Of a stretch of DNA of 64,000 nt, positions 23,209-31,474 are shown piece by piece. The position numbers were made by a program, and so were the translations under genes. The notes below the pieces were generated by a model, which saw only the letters and a list, made by a program, of their open reading frames with translations, made no database searches and was not told the DNA's origin. Source of the stretch: Motilibacter aurantiacus (lineage in GTDB: Bacteria > Actinomycetota > Actinomycetes > Motilibacterales > Motilibacteraceae); the NCBI RefSeq assembly GCF_011250645.1, contig NZ_JAANNO010000006.1, forward strand, positions 206,762 to 270,761. Reading direction: 5' to 3'. How positions within the stretch are numbered: position 1 is the stretch's first letter; each line of letters begins with the position of its first letter.

Positions 23209-25253
23209 GGGTGGCTCCTGTCGCCCTCGGCGCTGACGGCCGCGGGGGGATGGTCCGAGGGCTTGGTCATGCCGCGTCGGGCGTCGTTCACCACGGGGCT
23301 GCCGGGGCGGACCTCGGGGCGGATCTCCGCGTAGATCGACGAGCGCAGCTGCCACGGGACGCTCGTCACCATGACACCGGGCGTGAAGAGGAGCCGGGTC
23401 TTGAGCCGGAGCGCGCTCTGGTTGTGGAGCAGCTGCTCCCACCAGTGGCCCACGACGTACTCGGGGATGTAGACCATGACGATGTCGCGCGGGCTGGCGC
23501 GGCGCACGCTGCGCACGTACTTCACGATCGGCATCGTGATCTCGCGGTACGGCGAGTCCAGGACCTTCAGCGGGACCGGGAGGTCACGCCGGTCCCACTC
23601 GGCCTGCAGCGCCGCCGTCTCGACCGGGTCGACGTTCACCGTGACGGCCTCGAGCGAGTGCGGCCGGGACGCGCGCGCGTAGTTCAGCGCCCGCAGCATC
23701 GGCTTGTGGATCTTCGAGACGAGCACGATCGCATGCGTCCGCGACGGCAGCGTCGTCTCCTCGCCCTCCTCGACCGCGAGCTCGCGTGCGACAGCCTCGT
23801 AGTGGGAGTTGATCCCCCGCATCAGCAGGAAGATGACCGGCATCGCGAGGCAGACGATCCACGCCCCGGCCAGGAACTTGGTCAGCAGGACGATCACGAG
23901 GACCGTGCCGGTGGAGGCCGCGCCGACGGTGTTGATGACGCGGGAGTTGCGGATGCGCCGGCGCACGGCCGGGTCCTGCTCGGTCGCGAGCTCGCGGTTC
24001 CAGTGCCGGATCAGCCCGATCTGGCCGAGCGTGAAGCTGGTGAACACGCCCACGATGTAGAGCTGGATGAGGCGCGTGACCGACGCCTCGAACGCCACGA
24101 TCAGCAGGACCGCGAAGCCGGAGAGCAGCAGGATCCCGTTGCTGAAGACGAGGCGGTCACCGCGGGTGTGCAACTGGCGGGGCAGGAACCGGTCCTGGGC
24201 GAGGATCGAGCCCAGCAGCGGGAAGCCGTTGAAGGCGGTGTTGGCGGCGAGGACCAGGATCAGCGCCGCGACGGCCTGCAGCGCGAAGAAGAGCACGTTC
24301 TCGCCGAACACCGCCGCGCCGACCTGGGCGATGACCGTGCGCTGGACCTCGTTCTCGCAGTCGAAGCCGACCAGGTCGCAGGAGTTCTCGACGTAGTGCA
24401 CGTCCGTGACGATCGCGAGCGTCGTGATGCCGCTGAACATGACCGTCGAGAGGGCGGCCATCATCAGCAGGGTCAGCCGGGCGTTGCGGACCTTCGGCTT
24501 GCGGAACGCCGGGACGCCGTTCGCGATCGCCTCGATGCCGGTGAGCGCGGTGCAGCCGGAGGTGAACGCGCGCAGCACGAAGAAGACCAGCGCGAACCCG
24601 GCGAGGTTCTCCACCTCCGGGTGGATCGTGTAGCCGGCGCTCTCCGACGTCGGCGTGTCGCCGAACAGCATCCGCAGCAGGCCGGTGCCGATGAGCAGCA
24701 GCACCACCGCGATGAAGGCGTACGTCGGGATGGCGAACGCCGTGCCCGACTCCTTGAGCCCGCGCAGGTTGATGGTCGTCAGCAGGAGGACGAAGAAGAC
24801 GGCCAGCGGGACGCGGTAGTCGGCCAGCCCCGGGACCGCGGAGAGGATGTTGTCGACGCCGGCGGAGATCGACACCGCGACCGTCAGGCAGTAGTCCACG
24901 AGCAGGGCGCTGGCGACGGTGATCCCCGCGCTGCGCCCGAGGTTCTTGCTCGCCACCTCGTAGTCGCCGCCGCCGGTCGGGTAGGCCCGCACCAGCTGCC
25001 GGTACGACGCGACGACCACGGCCAGCAGGAGGACGACCCCGCCGGCGAGCCAAGGGGTCAGGTAGAGGTAGGCGAGCCCTCCCAGCGTCAGGAAGAGGAT
25101 GATCTCCTGCGTCGCGTAGGTGACGGAGGAGAGCATGTCGCTGGCGAACACCGGCAGCGCGATCCGCTTGGGAAGGAGCGTCTCGCCGAGGCGGTCGCTA
25201 CGCAGCGCCCGCCCCACGAGCAGGCGCTTCGACAGGTCCGAAAGGAGGGCCAC
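23205..25253 (-). CDS. APC superfamily permease, KimA-like (probable potassium/proton symporter)
   Basis: A 682-residue membrane protein with about 12 TM helices and a soluble C-terminal region of roughly 200 residues. The first helix region LPVFASDMLSSVTYATQEI matches KimA/YdaO-type carriers; VRAYPTGGGDYEVASKNLG is the next family block. The C terminus (HAIVLVSKIHKPMLRALNYA, VTVNVDP) has a universal-stress-protein-like fold, the part that in KimA controls activity. It lies divergent from ceoB-ceoC, whose products gate potassium systems, so potassium uptake is likely, although amino-acid transport cannot be excluded. Confidence 0.85.
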   Translation of the reverse strand: MALLSDLSKRLLVGRALRSDRLGETLLPKRIALPVFASDMLSSVTYATQEIILFLTLGGLAYLYLTPWLAGGVVLLLAVVVASYRQLVRAYPTGGGDYEVASKNLGRSAGITVASALLVDYCLTVAVSISAGVDNILSAVPGLADYRVPLAVFFVLLLTTINLRGLKESGTAFAIPTYAFIAVVLLLIGTGLLRMLFGDTPTSESAGYTIHPEVENLAGFALVFFVLRAFTSGCTALTGIEAIANGVPAFRKPKVRNARLTLLMMAALSTVMFSGITTLAIVTDVHYVENSCDLVGFDCENEVQRTVIAQVGAAVFGENVLFFALQAVAALILVLAANTAFNGFPLLGSILAQDRFLPRQLHTRGDRLVFSNGILLLSGFAVLLIVAFEASVTRLIQLYIVGVFTSFTLGQIGLIRHWNRELATEQDPAVRRRIRNSRVINTVGAASTGTVLVIVLLTKFLAGAWIVCLAMPVIFLLMRGINSHYEAVARELAVEEGEETTLPSRTHAIVLVSKIHKPMLRALNYARASRPHSLEAVTVNVDPVETAALQAEWDRRDLPVPLKVLDSPYREITMPIVKYVRSVRRASPRDIVMVYIPEYVVGHWWEQLLHNQSALRLKTRLLFTPGVMVTSVPWQLRSSIYAEIRPEVRPGSPVVNDARRGMTKPSDHPPAAVSAEGDRSHP

Positions 25254-25378
25254 GCGCCGATGCTAGGTGGGCGGGCATGTGGACGGGCGCACCGCGCCGC
25301 ACCTGTGGCGTGTAGCGTTCCCGAGCGTTCGCCCGGCGCCAGCGCGGCACCGGTCGGCACCGCCGCGGGAGGACGGGC

Positions 25379-26044
25379 GTGCACTTCGTGATCATGGGCT
25401 GCGGCCGGGTCGGCTCGACCCTGGCGCACAGCCTGGAGGAGATGGGCCACAGCGTGGCCATCATCGACCGTCGCGCGGACTCGTTCCGCCGGCTGGGCGC
25501 GGGCTTCGCCGGCAAGCGGGTCGAGGGCGAGGGCTACGACCGCGACACCCTGCTCGAGGCGGGCATCGAGGGCGCCGCGGCCCTGGCCGCGGTGAGCAGC
25601 GGCGACAACTCCAACATCCTGGCCGCCCGGGTGGCCCGGGAGACGTTCGGCGTCGACCACGTGGTGGCCCGCATCTACGACCCCGGCCGCGCGGCCGTCT
25701 ACCAGCGGCTGGGCATCCCGACCGTCGCCACCGTGCGCTGGACCGCCGACCAGGTGCTCCGCCGGCTGCTGCCCGAGGGCGCCCAGGCCGAGTGGCACGA
25801 CGAGACCGGCACGGTCCGTCTCGCCGAGGTCGCCGTCGCCCCCGCGTGGATCGGCTCCTCGGTCCGACGGCTCGAGGAGCAGTCCGGGGCCCGGGTGGCC
25901 TTCCTGACCCGCTTCGGCGAGGGCGTCCTGCCCGATGAGGAGACGATCGTGCAGGACGGCGACCTCGTCCACGTCGTGATGCGCGAGACCGACACAGCTC
26001 GGGTGACCTCGGTCTTCGCCCGCGGCCCGGAAGCGGAGGGCTGA
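25379..26044 (+). CDS. ceoB: TrkA family potassium uptake regulator (CeoB)
   Basis: A 221-residue cytoplasmic RCK protein. RCK_N: MHFVIMGCGRVGSTLAHSLE with a Rossmann GxGxxG site, then a second strand ending in IDRRAD; RCK_C begins near residue 130 (VRLAEVAVAPAWIG). It binds NAD(H) or nucleotides and gates potassium carriers. GGAGGA precedes GTG 25379, and ceoC follows after 3 bp. Divergent from the KimA-like permease at 23205, as in mycobacteria. Confidence 0.93.
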   Translation: MHFVIMGCGRVGSTLAHSLEEMGHSVAIIDRRADSFRRLGAGFAGKRVEGEGYDRDTLLEAGIEGAAALAAVSSGDNSNILAARVARETFGVDHVVARIYDPGRAAVYQRLGIPTVATVRWTADQVLRRLLPEGAQAEWHDETGTVRLAEVAVAPAWIGSSVRRLEEQSGARVAFLTRFGEGVLPDEETIVQDGDLVHVVMRETDTARVTSVFARGPEAEG

Positions 26045-26047
26045 GGG

Positions 26048-26719
26048 GTGCGCGTCGCCATCGCCGGCGCCGGCAGCGTCGGCCGCTCCATCGCGAACGA
26101 GCTCCTGCAGAACGGCCACGAGGTGCTCCTCATCGACCGCGACCCGCGCGCCGTGCGCGCCGACACGGTCCCCGACGCCGAGTGGCTGCTCGCCGACGCG
26201 TGCGAGATGTCCTCGCTCGACGAGGCCAGCCTCAGCCACTGCAACGTGGTCGTCGCCGCCACCGGCGACGACAAGGCCAACCTCGTCATCTCCCTGATCG
26301 CCAAGACCGAGTACGCCGTCCCCCGCACCGTCGCCCGGGTCAACAACCCGAAGAACGAGTGGATGTTCGACGAGGCGTGGGGCGTCGACGTCGCGGTCTC
26401 GACCCCGCGCCTGATGACGGCCCTCGTCGAGGAGGCCGTCAGCGTCGGCGACATCGTCCGGATCATGACGTTCCAGCAGTCCGGCAGCGACCTGGTCGAG
26501 CTCACGCTGCCGACCGACTCCCCCATCGTGGGCACGCGGGTCGGCGACGTGCCGTGGCCCCCGGACACCGCCCTGGTCGCGATCCTGCGCGGTGGCCGGC
26601 CCATCCCGCCGAGCCCCGACGACCCGCTCGAGAGCGGCGACGAGCTGCTCTTCGTCGCCGTGTCCGAGGCCGCACCGGCGCTCGAGGAACTGCTCGCCCC
26701 CGGGATCGACCGGGGCTGA
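26048..26719 (+). CDS. ceoC: TrkA family potassium uptake regulator (CeoC)
   Basis: A 223-residue second RCK protein: RVAIAGAGSVGRSIANEL at the N terminus, VLLIDRDPRAV, and an RCK_C domain toward the end (LVELTLPTDSPIVGTRVGD). It starts with GTG 3 bp after the ceoB stop, so both are made together. The two chains probably form a hetero-oligomer that responds to NAD(H) or adenine nucleotides. The downstream 660 bp contain only a decayed gene. Confidence 0.93.
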   Translation: MRVAIAGAGSVGRSIANELLQNGHEVLLIDRDPRAVRADTVPDAEWLLADACEMSSLDEASLSHCNVVVAATGDDKANLVISLIAKTEYAVPRTVARVNNPKNEWMFDEAWGVDVAVSTPRLMTALVEEAVSVGDIVRIMTFQQSGSDLVELTLPTDSPIVGTRVGDVPWPPDTALVAILRGGRPIPPSPDDPLESGDELLFVAVSEAAPALEELLAPGIDRG

Positions 26720-26739
26720 GCGCAGGGGGTACGGCGTCC

Positions 26740-27280
26740 AGCGGCATCGCCACGAGGAAGCGGGAGCAGCACTCCTGCAGCGGCGCGCCCGGGCCGTTCC
26801 ACCGCGACGCGACGCCGTACAGGGTGCGCCCGTCGGCCGAGGGCACGATCGCCGCGACACCGATCGTGTCCGCGAGGGCGGCGACCTCGACCGCTTCCCC
26901 CGAGGCGACGTCCACCGTCCGTGAAGCCGCCGTCCTTCGAGCAGGCCTGCAGCCGTTCCTGCCGCCAGACCCCGCTCGTCGTGACCGTGTACGCCAGCCG
27001 GCTGCCGTCGGGCCCCCGGAGCGCCGGCCGAGGACCCTGGCCGTCACGTCCGTGTGCGTCCGGGAGGCACCGGCCGCCGGCGTCAGCACCCGCAGAGCCA
27101 CCGTCCACCGCCTCCTGCACGACGCCCGGTTCCGTCCGGCGAGGGCGCAGGGCCCGGCCCACCCCGTCGACGACGGGCACGCCGCGCCCGTCGGACGAGA
27201 CGCTTCCCGGCAGGAGCCGGTATCCCTCCCCGGACGGCGACGACCACGAACCGCGCCGCCTGCCCGACGCGCCGCGCTCA
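26740..27280 (-). pseudogene. Decayed gene, propeller-like remnant
   Basis: The 660-bp space between ceoC and ynfA has no intact gene, but coding-like pieces appear on the minus strand in different frames. In one frame: [20 protein letters not shown], then [19 protein letters not shown] (about 27,230-26,940). In another: [19 protein letters not shown] and [16 protein letters not shown] (about 26,910-26,800). These read as the repeated blades of a WD40/YncE-like propeller protein with at least one frameshift near 26,925. I see no start codon or 5' part. Remnant of a lost gene; the parent family is a guess. Confidence 0.4.
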
Positions 27281-27379
27281 CGCCTCGCCCATGCGCCCCC
27301 CTCCGGCAGGGATACGCCGGGGACCGCCGTTCCCGTTGACCGCCCGGCCGACGACTCTCGTGCCGTCTACCGTGACGCG

Positions 27380-27712
27380 GTGACCTTCGCCCGCTCCGTC
27401 GCGCTCTTCGCCCTCGCCGCCGTCGCCGAGATCGGCGGCTGCTGGATGGTGTGGCAGGGCGTCCGCGAGCACCGGGGCCTGTTGTGGGCCGGCGCGGGGG
27501 TGATCGCGCTCGGGCTCTACGGCTTCGTCGCCACCCTGCAGGAGGACGCCTCGTTCGGGCGGGTGCTCGCGGCGTACGGCGGCGTCTTCGTGGCCGGGTC
27601 GCTGGCCTGGGCCATGGCCTTCGACGGCTACCGGCCGGACCGGTACGACGTCCTGGGCGCGCTCGTCTGCCTGGGCGGGGTCGGGCTGATCATGTACGCC
27701 CCGCGCGGCTGA
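27380..27712 (+). CDS. YnfA family (UPF0060) membrane protein
   Basis: A 110-residue protein with four TM helices: [60 protein letters not shown] and [17 protein letters not shown]. The EIGG and YGG features are typical of YnfA, an SMR-like small exporter family. GTG 27380 is chosen because similarity begins there. A strong terminator follows 170 bp downstream. Confidence 0.9.
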   Translation: MTFARSVALFALAAVAEIGGCWMVWQGVREHRGLLWAGAGVIALGLYGFVATLQEDASFGRVLAAYGGVFVAGSLAWAMAFDGYRPDRYDVLGALVCLGGVGLIMYAPRG

Positions 27713-27881
27713 GGGGGGCGACCCGGCCCACCCGACGCGCTCCCGGGCACCGGGCCGGTGCAGCCCGCTGCGACGACGCCCGCTCCGGACGCCCGCCGCG
27801 GGAGCCACTGGCGCTCTTCGCCTGCTGCGTGCTCCGGGCGCTGGCCTCGCGCTGCGCGGGCCCGAGCCTGGCAGCGGGGAT

Positions 27882-27919
27882 GACGACGCCCCGCCCGCGG
27901 CAGCGGGCGGGGCGTCGTC
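27882..27919. terminator. Strong bidirectional hairpin terminator
   Basis: Perfect 17-bp arms (GACGACGCCCCGCCCGC, 27882-27898, and its complement, 27903-27919) with the tetraloop GGCA, between the convergent ynfA and RDD genes. Confidence 0.85.
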
Positions 27920-27938
27920 CTGCGGCCGGACCGGGCGG

Positions 27939-28739
27939 TCAGCGGGCCTCGACGACCAGGGTCTTGGCCAGCTTGTCGTGGAAGCCCTGCCTGCGGTCGC
28001 CGTCGAAGAACGGGCTGATCGCGAACACGAGCTGCCAGAACGGCACCACGATGCCGGGCAGCTGGAAGACCGCCCACCGGGCCCATGAGGCCCCGGAGGT
28101 GATGGGCGACCCGTCGAGCATCGTGACCTTGATGCCGAGGATGCTCTTGCCGTACGTCGCACCCCGCTTCGCCGTGAGCACCGGCTCGTAGAGGAAGGCG
28201 ATGACGGCGACGACGACCGTGGCGAGGATCGCGAGCAGCAGCAGCGGGATGTTCGGGTCGAGGTTGGTCGTCACCTCGCCGTTCGCGTCGACCACATCGG
28301 TCGAGTCGCCGGCGGCGAAGGCCAGCACCCAGAGCACGGTCAGCACGACCACGGCGGGGATGCCGATGATCAGGGCGTCGAGGATGCGTGCGCCCAGGCG
28401 CTTGCCCATGGACGCCGGCGTCCCGACGTAGCCGTCCTTGCCGTAACCGCCCTGGCCGTAGCCGCCGGGGTAGGCCGGCGCCGAGGGGTAGCCGTACTGC
28501 TGGCCGGGCTGGGGCTGGCCGTACTGCTGCTGGCCCCACTGCTGCTGGCCGTACTGCTGCTGGCCGTACTGCTGCTGGCCGTACTGCTGCTCACCGTACG
28601 GAGGCTGGCCGTACTGCTGGCCGCCCTGCTGCGGCTGGCCGTACTGGGGCTGGCCGTACTGCGGTTGCCCGTACTGCGGCTGGCCGCCGGACGGCGGCTG
28701 CTCGGGGTTCTGCGGGGGCTTCGCGAACGGATCGGACAC
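27939..28739 (-). CDS. RDD family membrane protein with Q/G/Y-rich N terminus
   Basis: A 266-residue protein. Residues about 19-95 are a low-complexity tail made of QYGQP, QQYGQ and similar repeats with almost no charge. After GKRLGARILDALIIGIP comes an RDD domain: about three TM helices (VVVLTVLWVLAFAAG, PLLLLAILATVVVAVIAFLY, ARWAVFQLPGIVVPFW) and the family stretch KRGATYGKSILGIKV. The RDD family may transport ions; the tail is prion-like and could drive phase separation or binding. ATG 28739 follows GGAAGG. Such tails on RDD proteins are frequent in actinobacteria. Confidence 0.88.
   Translation of the reverse strand: MSDPFAKPPQNPEQPPSGGQPQYGQPQYGQPQYGQPQQGGQQYGQPPYGEQQYGQQQYGQQQYGQQQWGQQQYGQPQPGQQYGYPSAPAYPGGYGQGGYGKDGYVGTPASMGKRLGARILDALIIGIPAVVVLTVLWVLAFAAGDSTDVVDANGEVTTNLDPNIPLLLLAILATVVVAVIAFLYEPVLTAKRGATYGKSILGIKVTMLDGSPITSGASWARWAVFQLPGIVVPFWQLVFAISPFFDGDRRQGFHDKLAKTLVVEAR
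28491..28687 (-). repeat. Tandem QYGQ/QYGQP-coding repeats
   Basis: About a dozen imperfect 15-18 bp units (core GGCCGTACTGCTGCT on the plus strand) encode the Gln/Tyr/Gly-rich tail of the RDD protein. They are in frame and so expand or contract without breaking the gene. Confidence 0.85.
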
Positions 28740-28882
28740 CGGCCTACCTTCCAGTCAGGGCTGTCTAGCCGCAGCCGATCATCCAAGCCGAGACGGTCGA
28801 GGTGGCGCAAAGGCCGCGGCTCGGCATGTCGCGCTCCCGTCGGAACCACGGGTCGCCCCGGCTGATACGTGCCGGCGGCGGG

Positions 28883-29650
28883 TCAGCCCTCCGGCTTGGC
28901 GAGCGGGACCGCAGCGGTTGGCGCAGCGGCCGGCGGTGCAACGGCCTGCGGTGCTGCGGCCGACGGTGCAGGGCTCGCCTGCGCCTCGGCCACCGGGTGG
29001 TCGGCCTCCGGGTGGTCGGCCTCGGCCTTGGGCACGCGGAGCAGGCGCCAGGTGATCCAGACGGTGAGCCCGTAGAGCGGCAGGCCGAGGAAGATGTTGG
29101 CGGTCCCCAGCGTGGTGACCGCCCCGGCGGCGTAGAGCGGCACCTGGACGGCGAGACGGACGGCGAACAGCCCGGCCCAGACCCACGTCGCGAGCGTGTA
29201 CGCGCGCATGCGGGCGGGCACGGCACGCCAGCCGGTGAGCCCCTCCCCGAGCAGCGGCCCGAGCGCGACTCCCAGGATCGGCCACCGCACGATCGCCGAC
29301 AGCGCGTACGCCGCTCCGAACCCGGCGTTCTTGATCAGGCTGGGCAGGTAGAACGCCTCGGCCCGGCCGGACCGGTGCGCGAACCAGGCCCCGATGGCGA
29401 TGCCGACGAGCCCGCCGAGCGCGTGCTGCACGGTCTCGCGGCGCAGCAGCCGGAGGACGGCCAGCACGACGGCGCTGCCGACACCCGCCCACAGCGAGGG
29501 GGTGAGCTCCTGGGTGATCGTGTAGACGACGACGAAGAGCGCGCCGGGCAGCGCGTTCTCGACCAGCCCGCGTGGGCCTCCGACGGCGGCGGCGAGGTCG
29601 CCGCCGCCCAGCGCGGCCGGTACGGGCGCCCTGCCCTCGGCGGCGCTCAC
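28883..29650 (-). CDS. DUF3159 membrane protein
   Basis: A 255-residue protein with about six TM helices (LPGALFVVVYTITQEL, AGVGSAVVLAVLRLL, and later TLATWVWAGLFAVRL, FLGLPLYGLTVWIT) and a disordered C-terminal tail of about 50 residues, Pro/Ala-rich. DUF3159 is an actinobacterial family of unknown function next to dut and the OB-fold gene. The start is GTG 29650, overlapping the stop of the OB-fold gene by 4 bp (GTGA). Confidence 0.88.
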   Translation of the reverse strand: MSAAEGRAPVPAALGGGDLAAAVGGPRGLVENALPGALFVVVYTITQELTPSLWAGVGSAVVLAVLRLLRRETVQHALGGLVGIAIGAWFAHRSGRAEAFYLPSLIKNAGFGAAYALSAIVRWPILGVALGPLLGEGLTGWRAVPARMRAYTLATWVWAGLFAVRLAVQVPLYAAGAVTTLGTANIFLGLPLYGLTVWITWRLLRVPKAEADHPEADHPVAEAQASPAPSAAAPQAVAPPAAAPTAAVPLAKPEG

Positions 29651-30033
29651 TCGCGCCCCGCCGGGCGCAGCTCGTACCGGGGGTTGAACATGACCCGCCG
29701 CCCGTCGTCGTTGGCGACCCGTCCGGTCGCGCGGATGGTGCGCCCCGGGTCGATGCCGGGGATGCGGCGCCGGCCCAGCCAGACGACCGCAAGGGTGCCG
29801 GAGCCGTCGTACAGCTCGGCCTCGAGGGCCGGCACGCCGGCCCGCGGGCGCAGCGTCACCGTCCGAAGCGTCCCGCTGACCGTCACCTGGTCGCGGTCGC
29901 GGCAGGACGCGATGTGCTGGGCGCCCTCCTCCTGCGCGCCGTGGCGCAGCTGCTGCGCCTCGATCTCGTCGTCACTGGAGGTGAGACGCTCGAGAGCGCG
30001 GCGGAAGAGCCCCCCTCGACCGGTTGTCGCCAT
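29647..30033 (-). CDS. OB-fold nucleic acid-binding protein
   Basis: A 128-residue soluble protein with an OB-fold: QVTVSGTLRTVTLRP, LEAELYDGSGTLAVVWLGRRRI and RTIRATGRVANDDGRRVMFNPRYEL. These strands are typical of RecG/DnaE-type wedge or anticodon-binding OB domains. It probably binds nucleic acid; the partner is unknown. ATG 30033 is chosen. Its stop overlaps the DUF3159 start. Confidence 0.85.
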   Translation of the reverse strand: MATTGRGGLFRRALERLTSSDDEIEAQQLRHGAQEEGAQHIASCRDRDQVTVSGTLRTVTLRPRAGVPALEAELYDGSGTLAVVWLGRRRIPGIDPGRTIRATGRVANDDGRRVMFNPRYELRPAGRE

Positions 30034-30086
30034 GCCGTCAGGTTAACCGCGCGATGACCCGGTACGGCGCCGCTCGTCGGGACCGG

Positions 30087-30917
30087 TCACCGCGTCTCGG
30101 TGATCTCCGGGCCGCGCTCGGGCAGCTGTGGCAGCTCGCGCGCCTGCTCCTCGTCCTGCGCGCCCTCCTCGACCGCCTCCGGGGCGGCGGCCTGCGGCGG
30201 CAGCCGCAGCGGGAGCGGCTCGCGAGGAGCCATCGGGTCCTTGCCCCGCACGACCACCACGTCGCGGAAGATCTCCTCCAGGTCCGCGGCCGCGCCCGGC
30301 TCGACGGCCGCGCGGCCGGAGACGACTCCGCGGAGGAACCAGCGCGGGCCGTCGATGCCCAGGAAGCGCAGCGGCTGGACGCCCTGCTGACCGTCGGGCA
30401 GCTGCACGGGCAGCAGCGCGCGCACCTCGGGCCCGAACGGCCCGTCCCCGGGCTGCACCTGGGCGCCCTGCTGCTGCAGGCTCTGGGTCAGCTCCTCACG
30501 GACCTCCTCCCAGATGCCGAGCGTGCGGGGGGCGGCGAACGGCCGGATCTCCAGCCCGCTCTCCCCCGTCACGAGCGTCACGCCCTCGACCGACCCGGAG
30601 TTCTGGTCGACCTGGACCTGCAGGTCGACGCCCGGGCGGCCGGCAAGCCACATGCCGCCCAGGTCGACCCGCCGGCCACCGTCGGCCGGGTCACCCACCT
30701 CGGACTCGTCCCACGGGCCGTCGACCCGCCAGCCCCCCGCACCGGCGCCCTGCTGGGACCGCTCGCCGGGGACGCTCTCGTCCAACGAGTCCGCCTCGGC
30801 GACGTCCTGCGCGGAGGCCTCCTCGTCGATCGCCTGGACGTCGTCCGCCAGCCCGTCGGCCGCGTCAACGCCGGCTCCGCGACGGGAGCGCTTGCCTCGA
30901 CCGAACACTCGACTCAC
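30087..30917 (-). CDS. DUF3710 protein
   Basis: A 276-residue soluble protein. The first 60 residues are basic then acidic and disordered (GRGKRSRRGAG, DEEASAQDV). The conserved core (GPWDESEV, VDLGGMWLAGRPGVDLQVQV, VTGESGLEIRPFAAPRT) is DUF3710, an actinobacterial family of unknown function. A Pro/Glu/Gln-rich tail follows. The ATG overlaps the dut stop by 4 bp, so translation is coupled to dut. Confidence 0.9.
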   Translation of the reverse strand: MSRVFGRGKRSRRGAGVDAADGLADDVQAIDEEASAQDVAEADSLDESVPGERSQQGAGAGGWRVDGPWDESEVGDPADGGRRVDLGGMWLAGRPGVDLQVQVDQNSGSVEGVTLVTGESGLEIRPFAAPRTLGIWEEVREELTQSLQQQGAQVQPGDGPFGPEVRALLPVQLPDGQQGVQPLRFLGIDGPRWFLRGVVSGRAAVEPGAAADLEEIFRDVVVVRGKDPMAPREPLPLRLPPQAAAPEAVEEGAQDEEQARELPQLPERGPEITETR

Positions 30918-31438
30918 CCTTCCGAAATCTGTCCGCTTGACGTGTCCGCCCCGGCGTCGCCGCCGGATGCGGAGAAGCCGCCGGTGGAGCCGAAGCCGCC
31001 GGTGCCGCGAGCCGCCCCCGGCAGCGCCCGCACCTCGTGGAAGACCGCGCGCTCGACCCGCTGCACCACGAGCTGCGCGATCCGGTCACCGCGGCGCAGG
31101 TGCACGGTCTCGCGCGGGTCGTGGTTGACGACGACCACGGCGACCTGCCCGCGGTAGCCGGCGTCGATGGTGCCCGGCGCATTGACCAGCCCGACGCCCA
31201 GGCGGGCCGCGAGGCCGCTGCGCGGGTGGACGAAGGCGGCGAACCCGTCGGGCAGCGCGATCGCGACACCGGTCGGCAGCACGGCGCGCTCCCCCGGGGC
31301 CAGCACGGCGTCCACCGCGGTGACGAGGTCGGCGCCGGCGTCGCCGGGATGGGCGTACGAGGGCAGCGGCAGCGCCTCGTCCAGCCGCTGGACGAGCACG
31401 TCGACCGGCCCGGCCCCGAGCTCCTCGTTCGCACGCAT
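30914..31438 (-). CDS. dut: Deoxyuridine 5'-triphosphate nucleotidohydrolase
   Basis: A 174-residue trimeric dUTPase that keeps uracil out of DNA by making dUMP. All five motifs are present: 1, HPGDAGADL; 2, HPRSGLAARLG; 3, NAPGTIDAGYRGQVAVVVVN; 4, RGDRIAQLVVQ; 5, RGTGGFGSTG. The last 20 residues are an extra Ser/Gly-rich tail after motif 5. ATG 31438 begins the gene, 36 bp after the DUF885 stop. Confidence 0.96.
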   Translation of the reverse strand: MRANEELGAGPVDVLVQRLDEALPLPSYAHPGDAGADLVTAVDAVLAPGERAVLPTGVAIALPDGFAAFVHPRSGLAARLGVGLVNAPGTIDAGYRGQVAVVVVNHDPRETVHLRRGDRIAQLVVQRVERAVFHEVRALPGAARGTGGFGSTGGFSASGGDAGADTSSGQISEG

Positions 31439-31474
31439 CGGCCGGACCCTACCTGCCCCGCGTCGGACGGGCCG

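Noticed and set aside
21889..25253. Long open plus-strand frames across the methyltransferase and permease genes
   Set aside because: They are shadows; the minus-strand frames carry clear family motifs and the expected overlaps.
28491..28687. CRISPR-like short repeats
   Set aside because: Units are 15-18 bp, contiguous, without spacers, and in frame with a Q/G/Y-rich protein tail.
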